Positions 1 through 8,231 are shown, numbered from the stretch's first letter. The stretch: DNA of 42,750 nt from an uncultured bacterium (GCA_913053845.1 CAJXGD010000017.1:1-42750), one strand, 5' to 3'. A program made the numbers and translations. Notes: generated by a model not told the origin, from the sequence alone.

Positions 1-99
1 CCGCAACCGACGCATTCAACTGTATTCATATCAGTCCTCTTTATTCGGCCCAACGGCACGAGCTGAGTAGCACCCCGCGCGCGGCGAAGCCCGTCACCG

Positions 100-444
100 C
101 TACGGCGATAGAGCCAGTCGCAGACCCCGCTCGACCTCCGTCAACGGCTTGGGCGGAAGACGGCCAACGCGCTCGGTCAGGAACTGCTTATCGAGCGTCA
201 GCACTTGGGATACATTGACCACCGACTCGCGAGGCAACTTGCTTTGCCGGCCAGTCACGCGCACGTTTCCCGGCGCGTCGGCCAGGCGCAGGTTCGAGGT
301 GATCGCCACAACGAGCACGGTGCTGATTCGGCTCCGATTGAAGGCGTCCGACTGCACTACCAGCACAGGGCGACGGTAGCCTGGCTCAGAGCCGCGAGGC
401 TCCCCGAGGCCCGCCCACCAGATCTCACCGCGGTGAATCACCAT
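100..444 (-). CDS. MazF/PemK-family endoribonuclease toxin
   Basis: This is the toxin of a type II toxin-antitoxin pair; family members cleave mRNA at short sequence motifs in the cytoplasm. The 114-residue length is normal for MazF/PemK. The N-terminus has the family signature: RGEIWWAGLGEPRGSE, then GYRRPVLVVQSD with the conserved R-P-V-L-V-V strand, followed by a VVAITSN strand and a SVVNVSQVLTLDK segment that resembles the conserved S-x-x-x-x-x-Q region. Its ATG lies inside the end of the antitoxin gene (7-nt overlap ATGGTGA), so the two are translationally coupled, antitoxin first. I see no truncation. The family call is confident; the cleavage specificity cannot be read from the sequence. 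Confidence 0.93.
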   Translation of the reverse strand: MVIHRGEIWWAGLGEPRGSEPGYRRPVLVVQSDAFNRSRISTVLVVAITSNLRLADAPGNVRVTGRQSKLPRESVVNVSQVLTLDKQFLTERVGRLPPKPLTEVERGLRLALSP

Positions 445-680
445 TGTTCCCGAGGCACGCTCGCGCGCTGGAGGTGCTCAAGGACAGGATCCAGACGCGA
501 CTGTTCTGACCTTGCCCCGTAGACCGCGTCCAAAGCCTGCGTCACGATCCGCTCGCTGTGGCCTTCCAGGAACGCACCGAGAGCCCGCCGGTAGAGTTCG
601 CTTCGACTGAGGCCCAGCCGCTTAGCCACGCGCTCTGCTGCGCTGAAAAGGTCATCAGGGATTGAGATGGCTGTCTTCAT
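438..680 (-). CDS. Ribbon-helix-helix antitoxin (MazE-like)
   Basis: This 80-residue protein should neutralise the MazF-like toxin and repress their shared promoter. Residues 1-12 (MKTAISIPDDLF) form the beta-strand of a ribbon-helix-helix DNA-binding domain, followed by two helices (AAERVAKRLGLSRSELYRRA); the LGLSRSELYRRAL segment is typical of MazE/CopG-type antitoxins paired with MazF. The C-terminal part (residues 45-80) would wrap the toxin. It precedes the toxin gene and overlaps it by 7 nt. No Shine-Dalgarno sequence precedes the ATG, and the predicted transcription start falls at or next to the ATG, so the mRNA is probably leaderless. Confidence 0.9.
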   Translation of the reverse strand: MKTAISIPDDLFSAAERVAKRLGLSRSELYRRALGAFLEGHSERIVTQALDAVYGARSEQSRLDPVLEHLQRASVPREQW

Positions 681-686
681 GTTCGC

Positions 687-715
687 AGTATAACTCTGGT
701 TATACCCACTGTCAA
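687..715 (-). promoter_or_regulatory. Sigma-70-type promoter of the toxin-antitoxin operon
   Basis: Read on the minus strand, TTGACA (715-710) and TATACT (692-687) are separated by exactly 17 nt: a consensus -35 and a one-mismatch -10. The expected start point is about 680-681, at the first base of the antitoxin ATG (680), which implies a leaderless or nearly leaderless mRNA. Confidence 0.85.
688..705. promoter_or_regulatory. Palindromic operator overlapping the -10 box
   Basis: GTATAAC (688-694) and GTTATAC (699-705) form a perfect 7-bp inverted repeat around a 4-nt centre, TCTG. The palindrome covers most of the -10 hexamer and part of the spacer, so a bound dimer would block RNA polymerase. 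Autorepression by antitoxin or toxin-antitoxin complex is usual for RHH antitoxins, so this is the likely MazE-like binding site (inference). Confidence 0.7.
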
Positions 716-1024
716 GATCTCAGGGCTGCACGAGGAATACTTTGCTACTCAACACGGCGACAGGCCTCCGACCCGCTTGCTCGCGACCCCGAACAGGATT
801 CAGATTTGCCCAGCGAATATCCCCCTGTTCCTTACTTCACCCTTCATTCCGATCGTCACCAGCGGCCGCCGGGAGCGCGCTGAATCATCTCGGATTGGTC
901 TCCTGTGGCTGCTGCTCTTCGCCTAGGAGTCGCAGCCGGGCCGAGAGTTTGCCGCAAGGCGGGGCATGTGTCTGCCTGTGGCTGCCACAAGATCCGTCCC
1001 TACCCGTCTCATAAATCCCTCCGA
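716..1024. other. Intergenic region without a recognisable gene
   Basis: About 300 bp between the divergent toxin-antitoxin and sigma-factor promoters. Short open frames on both strands have no Shine-Dalgarno sequence and no recognisable protein motif. I see no RNA gene, transposon end or clear repeat here. Confidence 0.5.
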
Positions 1025-1055
1025 TTGAACCATTCGGCGATTTTCGTCATATACT
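1025..1055 (+). promoter_or_regulatory. Putative promoter of the sigma-factor operon
   Basis: TTGAAC (1025-1030) is followed after 19 nt by TATACT (1050-1055); CATATA at 1048-1053 gives a 17-nt spacer. The next bases run into the purine-rich leader with GGAGG at 1070-1074. An ECF-type reading (GAACC ... CGTC) is visible, but its spacing is too short to favour autoregulation by the encoded sigma factor. Confidence 0.45.
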
Positions 1056-1086
1056 CTTTAGGAGAGAGAGGAGGCGCGCCGGCCCA

Positions 1087-1695
1087 ATGCCGACCGAGAT
1101 GAACCCCGAGGGGGAGGCCCAGTTGATGGAACGGACCGCAGCACGTGACCAGCGAGCTTTTGCACAGCTCTTTCGCGGCTATCAGCGACGCCTCATTGCT
1201 TTCTTCTGGCTGCGCACCCATGACCGCGAGGCGACCGCCGAGCTCTTCCAGGAGACGATGATCACCGTGTGGCAGCGAGCGAGAACGTTCAATGGACATT
1301 GCAAGCCCTCCACCTGGGTGCTGGGGATAGCCTATCGCAAGGCGCTGGAGTGGCATCGGGCGCGGCACAAGCTGCAGCTCTTCTCCCACGATGCGGAGGC
1401 CGACCGGTTAGGTGAGCCCTCGACCGGGCAGGACCTGGTCCAAGCGCAGGCCGGCCGAGAGGAGCTCTGCTCCTGCGTGCGCCGCGCGCTGGCCCAACTG
1501 CCGGAAGCCCAGCGCGCGGCCATCGAGCTGACCTTCGAACAAGGGCTCTCCTATCGTGAGATAGCCGAGGTGCTGGGCTGCTCGCCGGGCACAGTCAAGA
1601 GCCGGATCTTCTACGCCAAGCGCACGTTGAAAGAGATCTTGCAGGGCATGGGGCTGAAAGGGGACGAACTATGGCAAATATCGCGAGGCAGCTAG
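1087..1695 (+). CDS. ECF-family RNA polymerase sigma factor
   Basis: This alternative sigma factor would direct RNA polymerase to an envelope-related regulon. The 202-residue length fits the extracytoplasmic-function family. Region 2 spans about residues 20-95 and contains FQETMITVWQRARTF and the STWVLGIAYRKALEWHR -10 recognition helix. Region 4 spans about 128-184, with LPEAQRAAIELTF and the helix-turn-helix YREIAEVLGCSPGTVKSR. GGAGG lies 12 nt before the ATG, rather far; the in-frame ATG at 1099 is a possible alternative start. The gene overlaps the anti-sigma factor gene by 25 nt, as is usual for sigma/anti-sigma pairs, and heads an operon of envelope proteins that are probably its targets. 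Confidence 0.92.
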   Translation: MPTEMNPEGEAQLMERTAARDQRAFAQLFRGYQRRLIAFFWLRTHDREATAELFQETMITVWQRARTFNGHCKPSTWVLGIAYRKALEWHRARHKLQLFSHDAEADRLGEPSTGQDLVQAQAGREELCSCVRRALAQLPEAQRAAIELTFEQGLSYREIAEVLGCSPGTVKSRIFYAKRTLKEILQGMGLKGDELWQISRGS

Positions 1696-2885
1696 CGGAC
1701 GAGGGCGAGAGTCATCGCCAGCTCCAAGAGCTCTTGCCCTGGTATCTCAACGGCACTTTGGAGCCGGACGAACGGGAAAAGACGCGCGCACATCTGGAAT
1801 ATTGCGCCGTCTGCCGGCGAGAGTTGGCCGAACTGGAGGGACTGCAACAGGCACTGGTCGTAGCGCCCGACGAGGCTCCCCAACTGGACGAATCGCTGCT
1901 GGATGAGACACTCCGTCGGGTGGGCGCCCAGAGTCAAGCGACCGATCCCAAACCCGCCGCTCGGCTGCGACGCGGCTGGGGATGGCTCAAGCCTCGGCGG
2001 GCTTTTTCCTATTCGCTGGGCGCGATCCTGCTCTTGGGACTCGGTACTTTCTTGGGCTTCACCCTGGCGACCAATCGCTCGGCTGTGGGTCTGCCGCCCT
2101 TGCCCTGGGAGCGCACTCAGGAGACGACCCATCAGTTCTTCGCCTTCCCCCGGGATATCCTGCTCCAGGGAACGCTGACCACCGAGATAGGCAGCCGGGC
2201 CATGGCCCAGGAGACCTTTACCTTAGAAAAACTTCACGAGGGCGATCTGCTGCTCACCTCCAAGATCGAGTCGGATAAACTGGCCGGAGCAGGCGAGGCG
2301 GTCCAGCGCCTCAAGCTCGATGCCAATCTGCGCCCGCTCAGCTATACCATCCAAGGCCCGCTGGTCTACGGCGGCCAACAGGCCGGGGTGACCATCAATG
2401 GGGACAGCGCTGAGCTGACGCTCACCTCGGCGCGCAAGGTGACACATCGGATCGTCCCTCTGTTGGGCCAACCTCCGGTCCTGCTCGACTTCAGCGTGAT
2501 GAGCCACTTCGTCCTACTCGAGCGACTGGCCACCCGGCTATGGGCCAAGGCAACTGACAAGAACGAGACGCTGCATTTTAGTGCGCTCATCCCGCAAGCG
2601 CTGCGAGCCGACACGCTCACCCTCAAGCGCAGCAACAATCCAACCGTCCTGCGCGTGGGTCCTGAGGGCAAGGTGCTATCGGTCAGCCGCTATCTCGCAC
2701 AGTTGGGCCAAGGAAAGGACGCGCTGCACGTAGAGCTCTTCGTCCGCAAGTCCGACGGAACTTTGCTGGCGCTGCGCATCCCGGTCCAGCCGCAGTTGCC
2801 CTCGACCGAGCCGGTCTTCGTCTTTCGCTCCGATCTCTTCCCGCAAGGGCTTAGCCTAGCAGACAACAGCCAAGGAGCTAAATAA
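1671..2885 (+). CDS. Membrane-anchored zinc-finger anti-sigma factor with periplasmic domain
   Basis: This 404-residue protein should hold the upstream ECF sigma factor inactive at the membrane. Residues 20-60 form a zf-HC2-type anti-sigma domain with the zinc motif H41-x3-C45-x2-C48 (AHLEYCAVCRREL). A transmembrane helix follows at about 112-134. The large C-terminal part (about 150-400) is a beta-rich extracytoplasmic domain that would sense the signal. It ends with VFRSDLFPQGLSL, closely similar to the end of the membrane protein at 25617-26576 (VYRADIFPQGFHL), and both share the same strand pattern before it, so they appear to be paralogous domains. GGGGA precedes the ATG. Translation is coupled to the sigma gene by overlap. 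Confidence 0.88.
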   Translation: MANIARQLADEGESHRQLQELLPWYLNGTLEPDEREKTRAHLEYCAVCRRELAELEGLQQALVVAPDEAPQLDESLLDETLRRVGAQSQATDPKPAARLRRGWGWLKPRRAFSYSLGAILLLGLGTFLGFTLATNRSAVGLPPLPWERTQETTHQFFAFPRDILLQGTLTTEIGSRAMAQETFTLEKLHEGDLLLTSKIESDKLAGAGEAVQRLKLDANLRPLSYTIQGPLVYGGQQAGVTINGDSAELTLTSARKVTHRIVPLLGQPPVLLDFSVMSHFVLLERLATRLWAKATDKNETLHFSALIPQALRADTLTLKRSNNPTVLRVGPEGKVLSVSRYLAQLGQGKDALHVELFVRKSDGTLLALRIPVQPQLPSTEPVFVFRSDLFPQGLSLADNSQGAK

Positions 2886-3160
2886 TGAGTAAGAGAGTAT
2901 CTGTACAGTCATACACCACCATGAACGAACGCCTAGCGACCAGACGCGCTCAGGCCTGGAGCAGCTCGTTCCGCTGGCAGATGAGCACCTTGGCCGGCCG
3001 GGCACCGCTCTGTATGACAACCAAGCGCAAGGCCAGGTCGTGGATCTTCAAAACAGCGATATGGATAGTCTTGCTGGCCCTATCGGCGATTCTCATCTCC
3101 ACCGGGGCACTGTCGCAGCCCCAATCAGCGGCGACGCTCCTGCCTGGTGGCGTGATCTGA
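2885..3160 (+). CDS. Small single-pass membrane protein of the sigma operon
   Basis: A 91-residue protein I do not recognise. Its start is well supported: AAGGAG lies 8-9 nt upstream and the ATG overlaps the anti-sigma stop codon by one base (TAATG). Residues 1-52 are basic and polar (many R, K, S), and one hydrophobic helix follows at about 54-75 (WIFKTAIWIVLLALSAILIS), leaving a short tail. Positive charges before the helix suggest an N-in topology, or an unusual late signal anchor. Position between the anti-sigma factor and a lipoprotein suggests a role in the same envelope response, but there is no motif to define it. Confidence 0.6.
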   Translation: MSKRVSVQSYTTMNERLATRRAQAWSSSFRWQMSTLAGRAPLCMTTKRKARSWIFKTAIWIVLLALSAILISTGALSQPQSAATLLPGGVI

Positions 3161-3192
3161 GCTGATAATTAGTGAATGGAGGTTGCTCAATC

Positions 3193-4263
3193 GTGCGAGA
3201 TAGATTTAGAAAAGTGCAAGCCCGCTGGCGCCCGCTCGCTCTCTTGTTCGGCGCTTTGCTCTCGCTGGTGGCCCTTAGCGGCTGCAACCTGATCGGCCTG
3301 GTCACCGGACCGGTCTTAGGAACGCTCGACCTGGGGAACGCTGACGCTTCGCAGACCTTCACTCAGAATATTCCCTATTCCGGGCAACGGATCGTGCTAG
3401 AGAACCTGGTGGGCTCGATTACCATCGAGAGCTGGGGCAAAGCGGGCTTCGTCGTCCTGCGGCCCACGCTGCTCATCCAGGCCGAGAAGAAGGTCCGCGG
3501 TCTGCCGCTGGATAAGATCAAGATCATCGTGGAGCAGAGCGCCAATGAGATCCACATTCGCACCGAGGGACCCAGCGAGATGGGCGTAGGTCACTTTGAG
3601 CTGCTGCCTCCCCGCCTGCTGGCCGATAGATTGGGTTGGGTGGATTACACCCTCAAAGTGCCTGTGGGGGCGACGCTGGATCTGGAGCAGCAGATCGGTC
3701 GAGTGACCGTGTCGGGCCTCAGCGGGAGGCTCACCGCAGACATTCAAGTCGGCACGCTGACCGTCAGCGGCGTCCGGTTGGAGACGGCGGAACTGAGCAG
3801 CGAAGCGGGAGACCTACAACTTCAGGATTCTTCGGTGGGGCAGGCTCAGCTCTCCACTCAAGCGGGTCAACTGGTGGTCGAGCGCTCGACCTTCAGCCGG
3901 GCACGCCTGGAAACGCAAGCCGGGGACGTCCGCCTACGCCAGGTCGCTTTTAAGGAGCGGGGCACGGTCAGCTCTCAGATGGGCTCGATCAGGCTGGATA
4001 CGGTCAGTGGACCGAGCGTCTCGGCCGACACTCAGTTGGGGAGTATCGCCGTGCGCCTGCTGAGTTCGCGCTCGGTGAGCATCGAGGCACAGACCCAGCT
4101 CGGTGGGATCACTTTTTGGGCATTTGACCCAAGCACTCACGCGCAGCGCAGCAGCAACTGGCCAGGGGCCAGCTTGTCGGTCCGCTTGGGCGAGGGGCGC
4201 GATCGCCTGACGCTCTCCACTCAGATGGGCGGGATTTCCATTCGTGTGCAGCCGAAACAATGA
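3193..4263 (+). CDS. DUF4097-like beta-solenoid lipoprotein
   Basis: A 356-residue protein predicted to be lipidated and exported. From the GTG at 3193 the N-terminus is basic, then hydrophobic (LALLFGALLSLVALSGC), with lipobox L-S-G-C at residues 28-31. The mature part is built of short repeats with a recurring xTQ(A/L/M)G or SSEAGD core: SSEAGD, STQAGQ, ETQAGD, SSQMGS, DTQLGS, TQLGG, STQMGG, each followed by a hydrophobic strand. This is the pattern of a right-handed beta-solenoid of the DUF4097 (bacterial adhesin-like) type. The upstream GTG at 3172 is open, but the GGAGG at 3178-3182 lies 10 nt before 3193 and supports the shorter start. Function is unknown; it probably lies on the outer face of a membrane in the sigma-factor response. 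Confidence 0.75.
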   Translation: MRDRFRKVQARWRPLALLFGALLSLVALSGCNLIGLVTGPVLGTLDLGNADASQTFTQNIPYSGQRIVLENLVGSITIESWGKAGFVVLRPTLLIQAEKKVRGLPLDKIKIIVEQSANEIHIRTEGPSEMGVGHFELLPPRLLADRLGWVDYTLKVPVGATLDLEQQIGRVTVSGLSGRLTADIQVGTLTVSGVRLETAELSSEAGDLQLQDSSVGQAQLSTQAGQLVVERSTFSRARLETQAGDVRLRQVAFKERGTVSSQMGSIRLDTVSGPSVSADTQLGSIAVRLLSSRSVSIEAQTQLGGITFWAFDPSTHAQRSSNWPGASLSVRLGEGRDRLTLSTQMGGISIRVQPKQ

Positions 4264-4291
4264 GCTCGATCATATTTGCTAGGAGGTCAAG

Positions 4292-6037
4292 ATGAATGTC
4301 ATGAAGTACCTACGTGCAGCGATCATCGTCGTGCTCGTCCTTTCGCTCTGTTCACTGGGATCGGTCTCTCAGACCTCAGCCCAGGTGCAGGTCATCGGTC
4401 CGCCGCTCATCCCCCAGCCAGGGAAGCCGGGCGGCAGCCTGACCTTTGCGCTTCCCTCCGCACCACCTACGCTCAACCCCCTCTTCTCCATCAATCCTAT
4501 CACTGAGCTCACCCTAAGCCCCTTGATCCGGATCAATCGCATCGCCCGGAAGATTGAGCCGGCCTTGGCCGCCAGTTATACGCTCTCCCCAGATGGCAAA
4601 TCGGTCACCTTCCACCTGCGTCAGGGTCTGGAATGGTCCGATGGTGCACCCTTTACGGCCGATGACGTGGTCTTCTCTTTCGGGCTCTATCTCAATCCGA
4701 ACTTGCAGACTATCCTGGGTCTCCCAGCGCAGATCAAGCAGCAGTTCCGGATCGAGAAGCTCGATGAATCCACGGTGAAGATCAGCGCGCCGGGGCCCAT
4801 TCCTCTCGATCAACTGGCCCTCATCGAGATTTTGCCTCAACACCTGCTGGGGAGCGTCCCGATCAACCGGCTCAAACAGACCTGGACCCTGGACACCCCG
4901 CTGGATAAACTCGCCGGGTTGGGACCGTTTCATATCAGCCAGATCGTGCGCACGGGTTTCATCTTCAAGACGACTGAGAAGATCGTGCTGGCGAAAAATC
5001 CTCACTTCTGGCAGGTGGACCAACAGGGTCAGTCACTGCCCTATTTGGATCAGCTCACCATTCGCTTCGTCAAGGATGGGAATCAGGCGCTCGAGCTCTT
5101 CAAGAAGGGCGAGACCGACCTGCAGGTTCTGACCTATATAGTCAGTTTGACTAAAGCGATGGCTCAATTGCAGAGTGCAGGATTTCCGGTGCTCCGTACC
5201 GCCCCGGCTCTGCCCTTCATGCTCATCTTCAACCAAGATGATCCTAAGCTTGGTGCAGTCTTCCGAGATCCTCGTTTCCGCCAGGCGGTCAACTTGGCTA
5301 TCAATCGGGCGCAGTTGGCGGCGCAGTTGTCAGGTGGATTGGCCTTCCCTGACTTCAGCTTCATCCGTCGCCTCTCGCTTTTCTACGATCCGGATCATCT
5401 TATACCGGACGTAAATCTGGCTCAGGCCAAGGTGCTTCTGGATCAGATGGGACTGAAGACCGGCAGCAATGGGATACGGGAGTTCAACGGTCAACCACTT
5501 CGCTTCGAGCTGTTCACCGTCCAAGGAAGCAAAACATTTGCTGCCGTGGGCCAGTACCTGGAGCAAGCGCTGAAACAGGTAGGTCTTGCTGTCGAGCTAA
5601 AGCCCATTCCCAACCGAGAATATGGGGCAGCCTTCAGTCGGCCCGCTCACTTTCAGGCGGCCATGTTCCACCCGGGGGAGAGCTATGACCCGAGTCCCTC
5701 CTTCAACATCTTTTATTCCCAGAGCGATGAACATTTCTATCGCTTCTCGGACATCGACAAGAAACCGGCGGAGCTGTCGGCCACGCAACGGAAACTAGAC
5801 ACATTAATCCAGCAACTAAATGGCCTGTTCCTTACATTGGAGGGGAAAAAGCAAATCATCTCACAGATTGAGCAGATCCTGGTGGAGGATCTTCCAATCA
5901 TCCCCCTAGCACGAGATCCGTTCCTGGTCGCGGTCCGGAAGGACCTCCACAATGTCCAAAACCTCGTTCCAGATGACATCACCTGGGACACCCCCTTACC
6001 CGAAGCTCTGGCATACGTCTGGCGGGAGACACCGTGA
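4292..6037 (+). CDS. Orphan ABC-type peptide/solute-binding protein (SBP_bac_5)
   Basis: A 581-residue extracytoplasmic solute-binding protein of the oligopeptide/nickel class. A signal peptide is clear at residues 1-30 (MKYLRAAIIVVLVLSLCSLG ... SAQ). Then come family hallmarks: GGSLTFALPSAPPTLNPLF near the mature N-terminus, LAASYTLSPDGKSVTFHLRQG, WSDGAPFTADDVVFSF (the classic W-x-D-G-x-P-x-T-A-x-D-V block), FRQAVNLAINRAQL, and VEDLPIIPLA near the end. AGGAGGT precedes the ATG by about 5 nt. No permease or ATPase gene is adjacent, which is unusual for this family. Its place between two beta-solenoid lipoproteins in a sigma-factor operon suggests a sensing or scavenging role rather than a dedicated transporter. 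Confidence 0.9.
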   Translation: MNVMKYLRAAIIVVLVLSLCSLGSVSQTSAQVQVIGPPLIPQPGKPGGSLTFALPSAPPTLNPLFSINPITELTLSPLIRINRIARKIEPALAASYTLSPDGKSVTFHLRQGLEWSDGAPFTADDVVFSFGLYLNPNLQTILGLPAQIKQQFRIEKLDESTVKISAPGPIPLDQLALIEILPQHLLGSVPINRLKQTWTLDTPLDKLAGLGPFHISQIVRTGFIFKTTEKIVLAKNPHFWQVDQQGQSLPYLDQLTIRFVKDGNQALELFKKGETDLQVLTYIVSLTKAMAQLQSAGFPVLRTAPALPFMLIFNQDDPKLGAVFRDPRFRQAVNLAINRAQLAAQLSGGLAFPDFSFIRRLSLFYDPDHLIPDVNLAQAKVLLDQMGLKTGSNGIREFNGQPLRFELFTVQGSKTFAAVGQYLEQALKQVGLAVELKPIPNREYGAAFSRPAHFQAAMFHPGESYDPSPSFNIFYSQSDEHFYRFSDIDKKPAELSATQRKLDTLIQQLNGLFLTLEGKKQIISQIEQILVEDLPIIPLARDPFLVAVRKDLHNVQNLVPDDITWDTPLPEALAYVWRETP

Positions 6038-6960
6038 CGCGCATCCTGCTGATCTCGATCTTGCTGCTGGCGGCCACCGCGGCGGTCTCCTCCTGTGAGG
6101 TTACCCTTAACCCTTTCTCAGCCATAAAAGCCACCACTCGGGAAACCAAGGCGCTTGCACTGGCCGATCCGGTCGACCTGGATCTCTCGATCGAAAATAT
6201 CAACGGTCAGATCGAGATCCGAGGGGAGAGCGGGCGCAGCTCCGTCTCGCTGCAGATCGAAAAGATCGCCTACGGCTCGACTAAAGAGCAGGCCCAGGCC
6301 CGCTTGAAGAAGATCAAAGTCCTGACTGACCGGCAAGGCGACCAGATATCGCTACACGTCCAGATCCCTTGGGGCATCTGGGGAAACGCGCCACGGGTCA
6401 ACTTCACCCTGCTCGTCCCCGCCACGCTCAAACGGGCCGGAGCCCGCTCAGTCAACGGTCGGCTGAGCGCCACAGGGCTCTCCGCTTCGGAGGCCATCGA
6501 GTTGACCACAGTCAACGGAAGCGTCTCATTGACCGGCAGATCCTCGCTCGCCGAGCTGCGCTCCACCAATGGGCGCATCGAGGTGCAGTTTCAGGGCGAG
6601 GCGCACCTCTCGGCCGAGAACGGCTCGATCGGGGGAGCATTGACCGCTGGTCCGATAGACGTCTCAACGACTAACGGCAGCATAGAGCTCAGCCTGATTC
6701 AGCCGCGAGGAGGGCAGATCCAGGCTCAGAACGGCAGGATCCAGGTGCAGTTGATCCAGACCACCGATCTGAAGATCAGTGCAACTAGCTCCACGGGCAA
6801 CGTGGAGATGATCGGTTTTCCGGCTGGGGCGGTCGAGCGGGCCAATCGGTCGAGGGGCGCTCAGGCGCATGCGCTGTTGGGCGCGGGTGACCGTACGCTG
6901 AAGCTGCGCACGCAGAATGGCTCGATTAGCGTGGAGTTGGATCATGCGGCGCAGCAGTAG
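6034..6960 (+). CDS. DUF4097-like beta-solenoid lipoprotein with NG repeats
   Basis: A 308-residue lipoprotein starting at GTG, which overlaps the preceding stop codon (GTGA). The N-terminus is TRILLISILLLAATAAVSSC, with the lipobox cysteine at residue 21. The body shows a run of turns built on N-G: ENINGQIEI, SVNGRLSATG, TVNGSVSLTG, STNGRIEVQF, AENGSIGGAL, TTNGSIELSL, AQNGRIQVQL, TQNGSISVEL, spaced about 18-20 residues. This is the DUF4097 beta-solenoid layout, with NG turns in place of the QAG/QMG turns of the lipoprotein at 3193. The two probably arose from one fold and may assemble together. Function is unknown. Confidence 0.78.
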   Translation: MTRILLISILLLAATAAVSSCEVTLNPFSAIKATTRETKALALADPVDLDLSIENINGQIEIRGESGRSSVSLQIEKIAYGSTKEQAQARLKKIKVLTDRQGDQISLHVQIPWGIWGNAPRVNFTLLVPATLKRAGARSVNGRLSATGLSASEAIELTTVNGSVSLTGRSSLAELRSTNGRIEVQFQGEAHLSAENGSIGGALTAGPIDVSTTNGSIELSLIQPRGGQIQAQNGRIQVQLIQTTDLKISATSSTGNVEMIGFPAGAVERANRSRGAQAHALLGAGDRTLKLRTQNGSISVELDHAAQQ

Positions 6961-7744
6961 CCGAAGATATTCCGCAGATATTCAGGCAGCCTGCCGGATC
7001 TCCTTCTCGAGACGGAGCGGGGCAACTCCCCCCTCCGTTTCGGGTAGGGGTTTTCGGGCCGCTCTGATCCTCCTGCTGGCAGCGCTGGCGCTTCTCGCTC
7101 CCAGCGCGCGGGCCGACGAGGGGGGCCTGTTTAACATCGGAGGGGGACCGGTCTACCTGGGCGCCCTGCTCAATCTGAGCGATCTGGCAGCCAGCCTGCA
7201 GGGCATTCGGTTCCCTGGGGACCTGACTCTTGGCGGGCGCAAGGTTTTTCTGATGCAAGGCGTCGCAGGTCTAGTAGGTTCCCGGTTGCGGTTCGGTGGT
7301 CTAGGCGCCGAAGGCCACTGGACCTTGCCCCTGCAAACTAACGCCGAATTTGATCAGGCCTCACTCTCGCTGCATTACTCCGGCCTGCTGCTAGAGCAAC
7401 TGGCCGCCGTCTCACGGACCGCTCAGATGGGCCTCTGGCTAGGGACAATCGTGGGCCGAGGGGATTGGGCACTGCGGCTGAGCAAGACGCCTCAGGGGAA
7501 TTTTAGCAGCTTGATCTCGCGTCCACTGACCGTGCAGCTCCGCCGCTCCTTCATCTTCGCCTTGCCCTATTTCAATATGGAGTTCAAGCTCTTGCCCTTC
7601 GCCGGCCTGCGGGTGGGGGGCGGCTGGCTGATCACCTTCAGCCTGGACGATTGGCGTCTGTCCGGTGGCCAGATAGTCGGCGGAGGACCCTTACAAAGCC
7701 TGAGCGCCCCGGTCTTCCAACTGATGATCATCATCGGCGGCTGA
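6944..7744 (+). CDS. Secreted protein of unknown function, last gene of sigma operon
   Basis: A 266-residue protein I do not recognise. An ATG at 6944 with GGAG seven nt upstream is preferred to the in-frame ATG at 6917; both overlap the preceding gene. An unusually long, arginine-rich N-terminal region (about 35 residues) comes before a signal-like segment (RAALILLLAALALLAPSARADEG) with an A-R-A cleavage site. The mature part is rich in glycine and alternating hydrophobic residues (GGPVYLGALLNLSD, LPYFNMEFKLLPFAGLRVGGGWL) and ends in a hydrophobic stretch, as in beta-barrel or surface proteins. No catalytic motif is visible. It closes the operon; the next gene is convergent. Confidence 0.62.
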   Translation: MRRSSSRRYSADIQAACRISFSRRSGATPPSVSGRGFRAALILLLAALALLAPSARADEGGLFNIGGGPVYLGALLNLSDLAASLQGIRFPGDLTLGGRKVFLMQGVAGLVGSRLRFGGLGAEGHWTLPLQTNAEFDQASLSLHYSGLLLEQLAAVSRTAQMGLWLGTIVGRGDWALRLSKTPQGNFSSLISRPLTVQLRRSFIFALPYFNMEFKLLPFAGLRVGGGWLITFSLDDWRLSGGQIVGGGPLQSLSAPVFQLMIIIGG

Positions 7745-7820
7745 GCGGGACATCACTAAAGCCAATATTCCTGATCTGTGCAGGTAAAGCAACTCTTAGG
7801 CTGCGCCGGTGCGGTCCTGC

Positions 7821-8231
7821 TCAATCATAGGGAGCGGCGCGCGGCCGGCGCAGGGCTTCCAGCGCCTCGGCGGCCGCCCGACGCAGGGTGGGATTCTTGT
7901 CCTGACGGGCCAGCCGCGCCAAACGGCTTTGCCCGCTGGAACTGTGCCGCTCGGCCAGCCCATAGACCGCCTGCAAACGCACCGTCCAAGGAAAGGACGG
8001 CTCTACCGCCTTCAGCAAGGCATGAGCAGCGGCTTCCCCCGGAATCTTGCGCAAAGCCCGGATGGCTTCGCTCTTGACATAAGGATCCTCTTCTTTATCG
8101 AGCAGCATGGCCCGCAGCCGCGGGACGACCTCGACAGCCCCCCGCTGACCCACTTGCCAGATCGCCTCTCGGCGATAGGTGGCGTCGGGATGATCGAGGG
8201 CTTCGATAAACTTGCTCAACTTACCATCCAT
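7821..8231 (-). CDS. HEAT-repeat (PBS lyase-like) scaffold protein
   Basis: A 136-residue all-helical protein made of about four HEAT/PBS-lyase-type repeats: ALDHPDATYRREAIWQVGQRG, then VVPRLRAMLLDKEEDPYVKSEAIRALRKI, then HALLKAVEPSFPWTVRLQAVYGLAE, then ARLARQDKNPTLRRAAAEALEALRR (each shown only in part). Such repeats bind proteins; no catalytic residue is expected. AAGGAG lies 10 nt before the ATG. It is the last gene of the MoxR/DUF58 cluster reading in the same direction, separated from it by about 58 bp, so it may be co-transcribed as an adaptor. It converges on the sigma-factor operon. Confidence 0.82.
   Translation of the reverse strand: MDGKLSKFIEALDHPDATYRREAIWQVGQRGAVEVVPRLRAMLLDKEEDPYVKSEAIRALRKIPGEAAAHALLKAVEPSFPWTVRLQAVYGLAERHSSSGQSRLARLARQDKNPTLRRAAAEALEALRRPRAAPYD

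Noticed and set aside
1027..1048. ECF-type autoregulated promoter (GAACC ... CGTC) before the sigma factor
   Set aside because: The spacing of about 13 nt is shorter than the usual 16-17 nt for ECF promoters.
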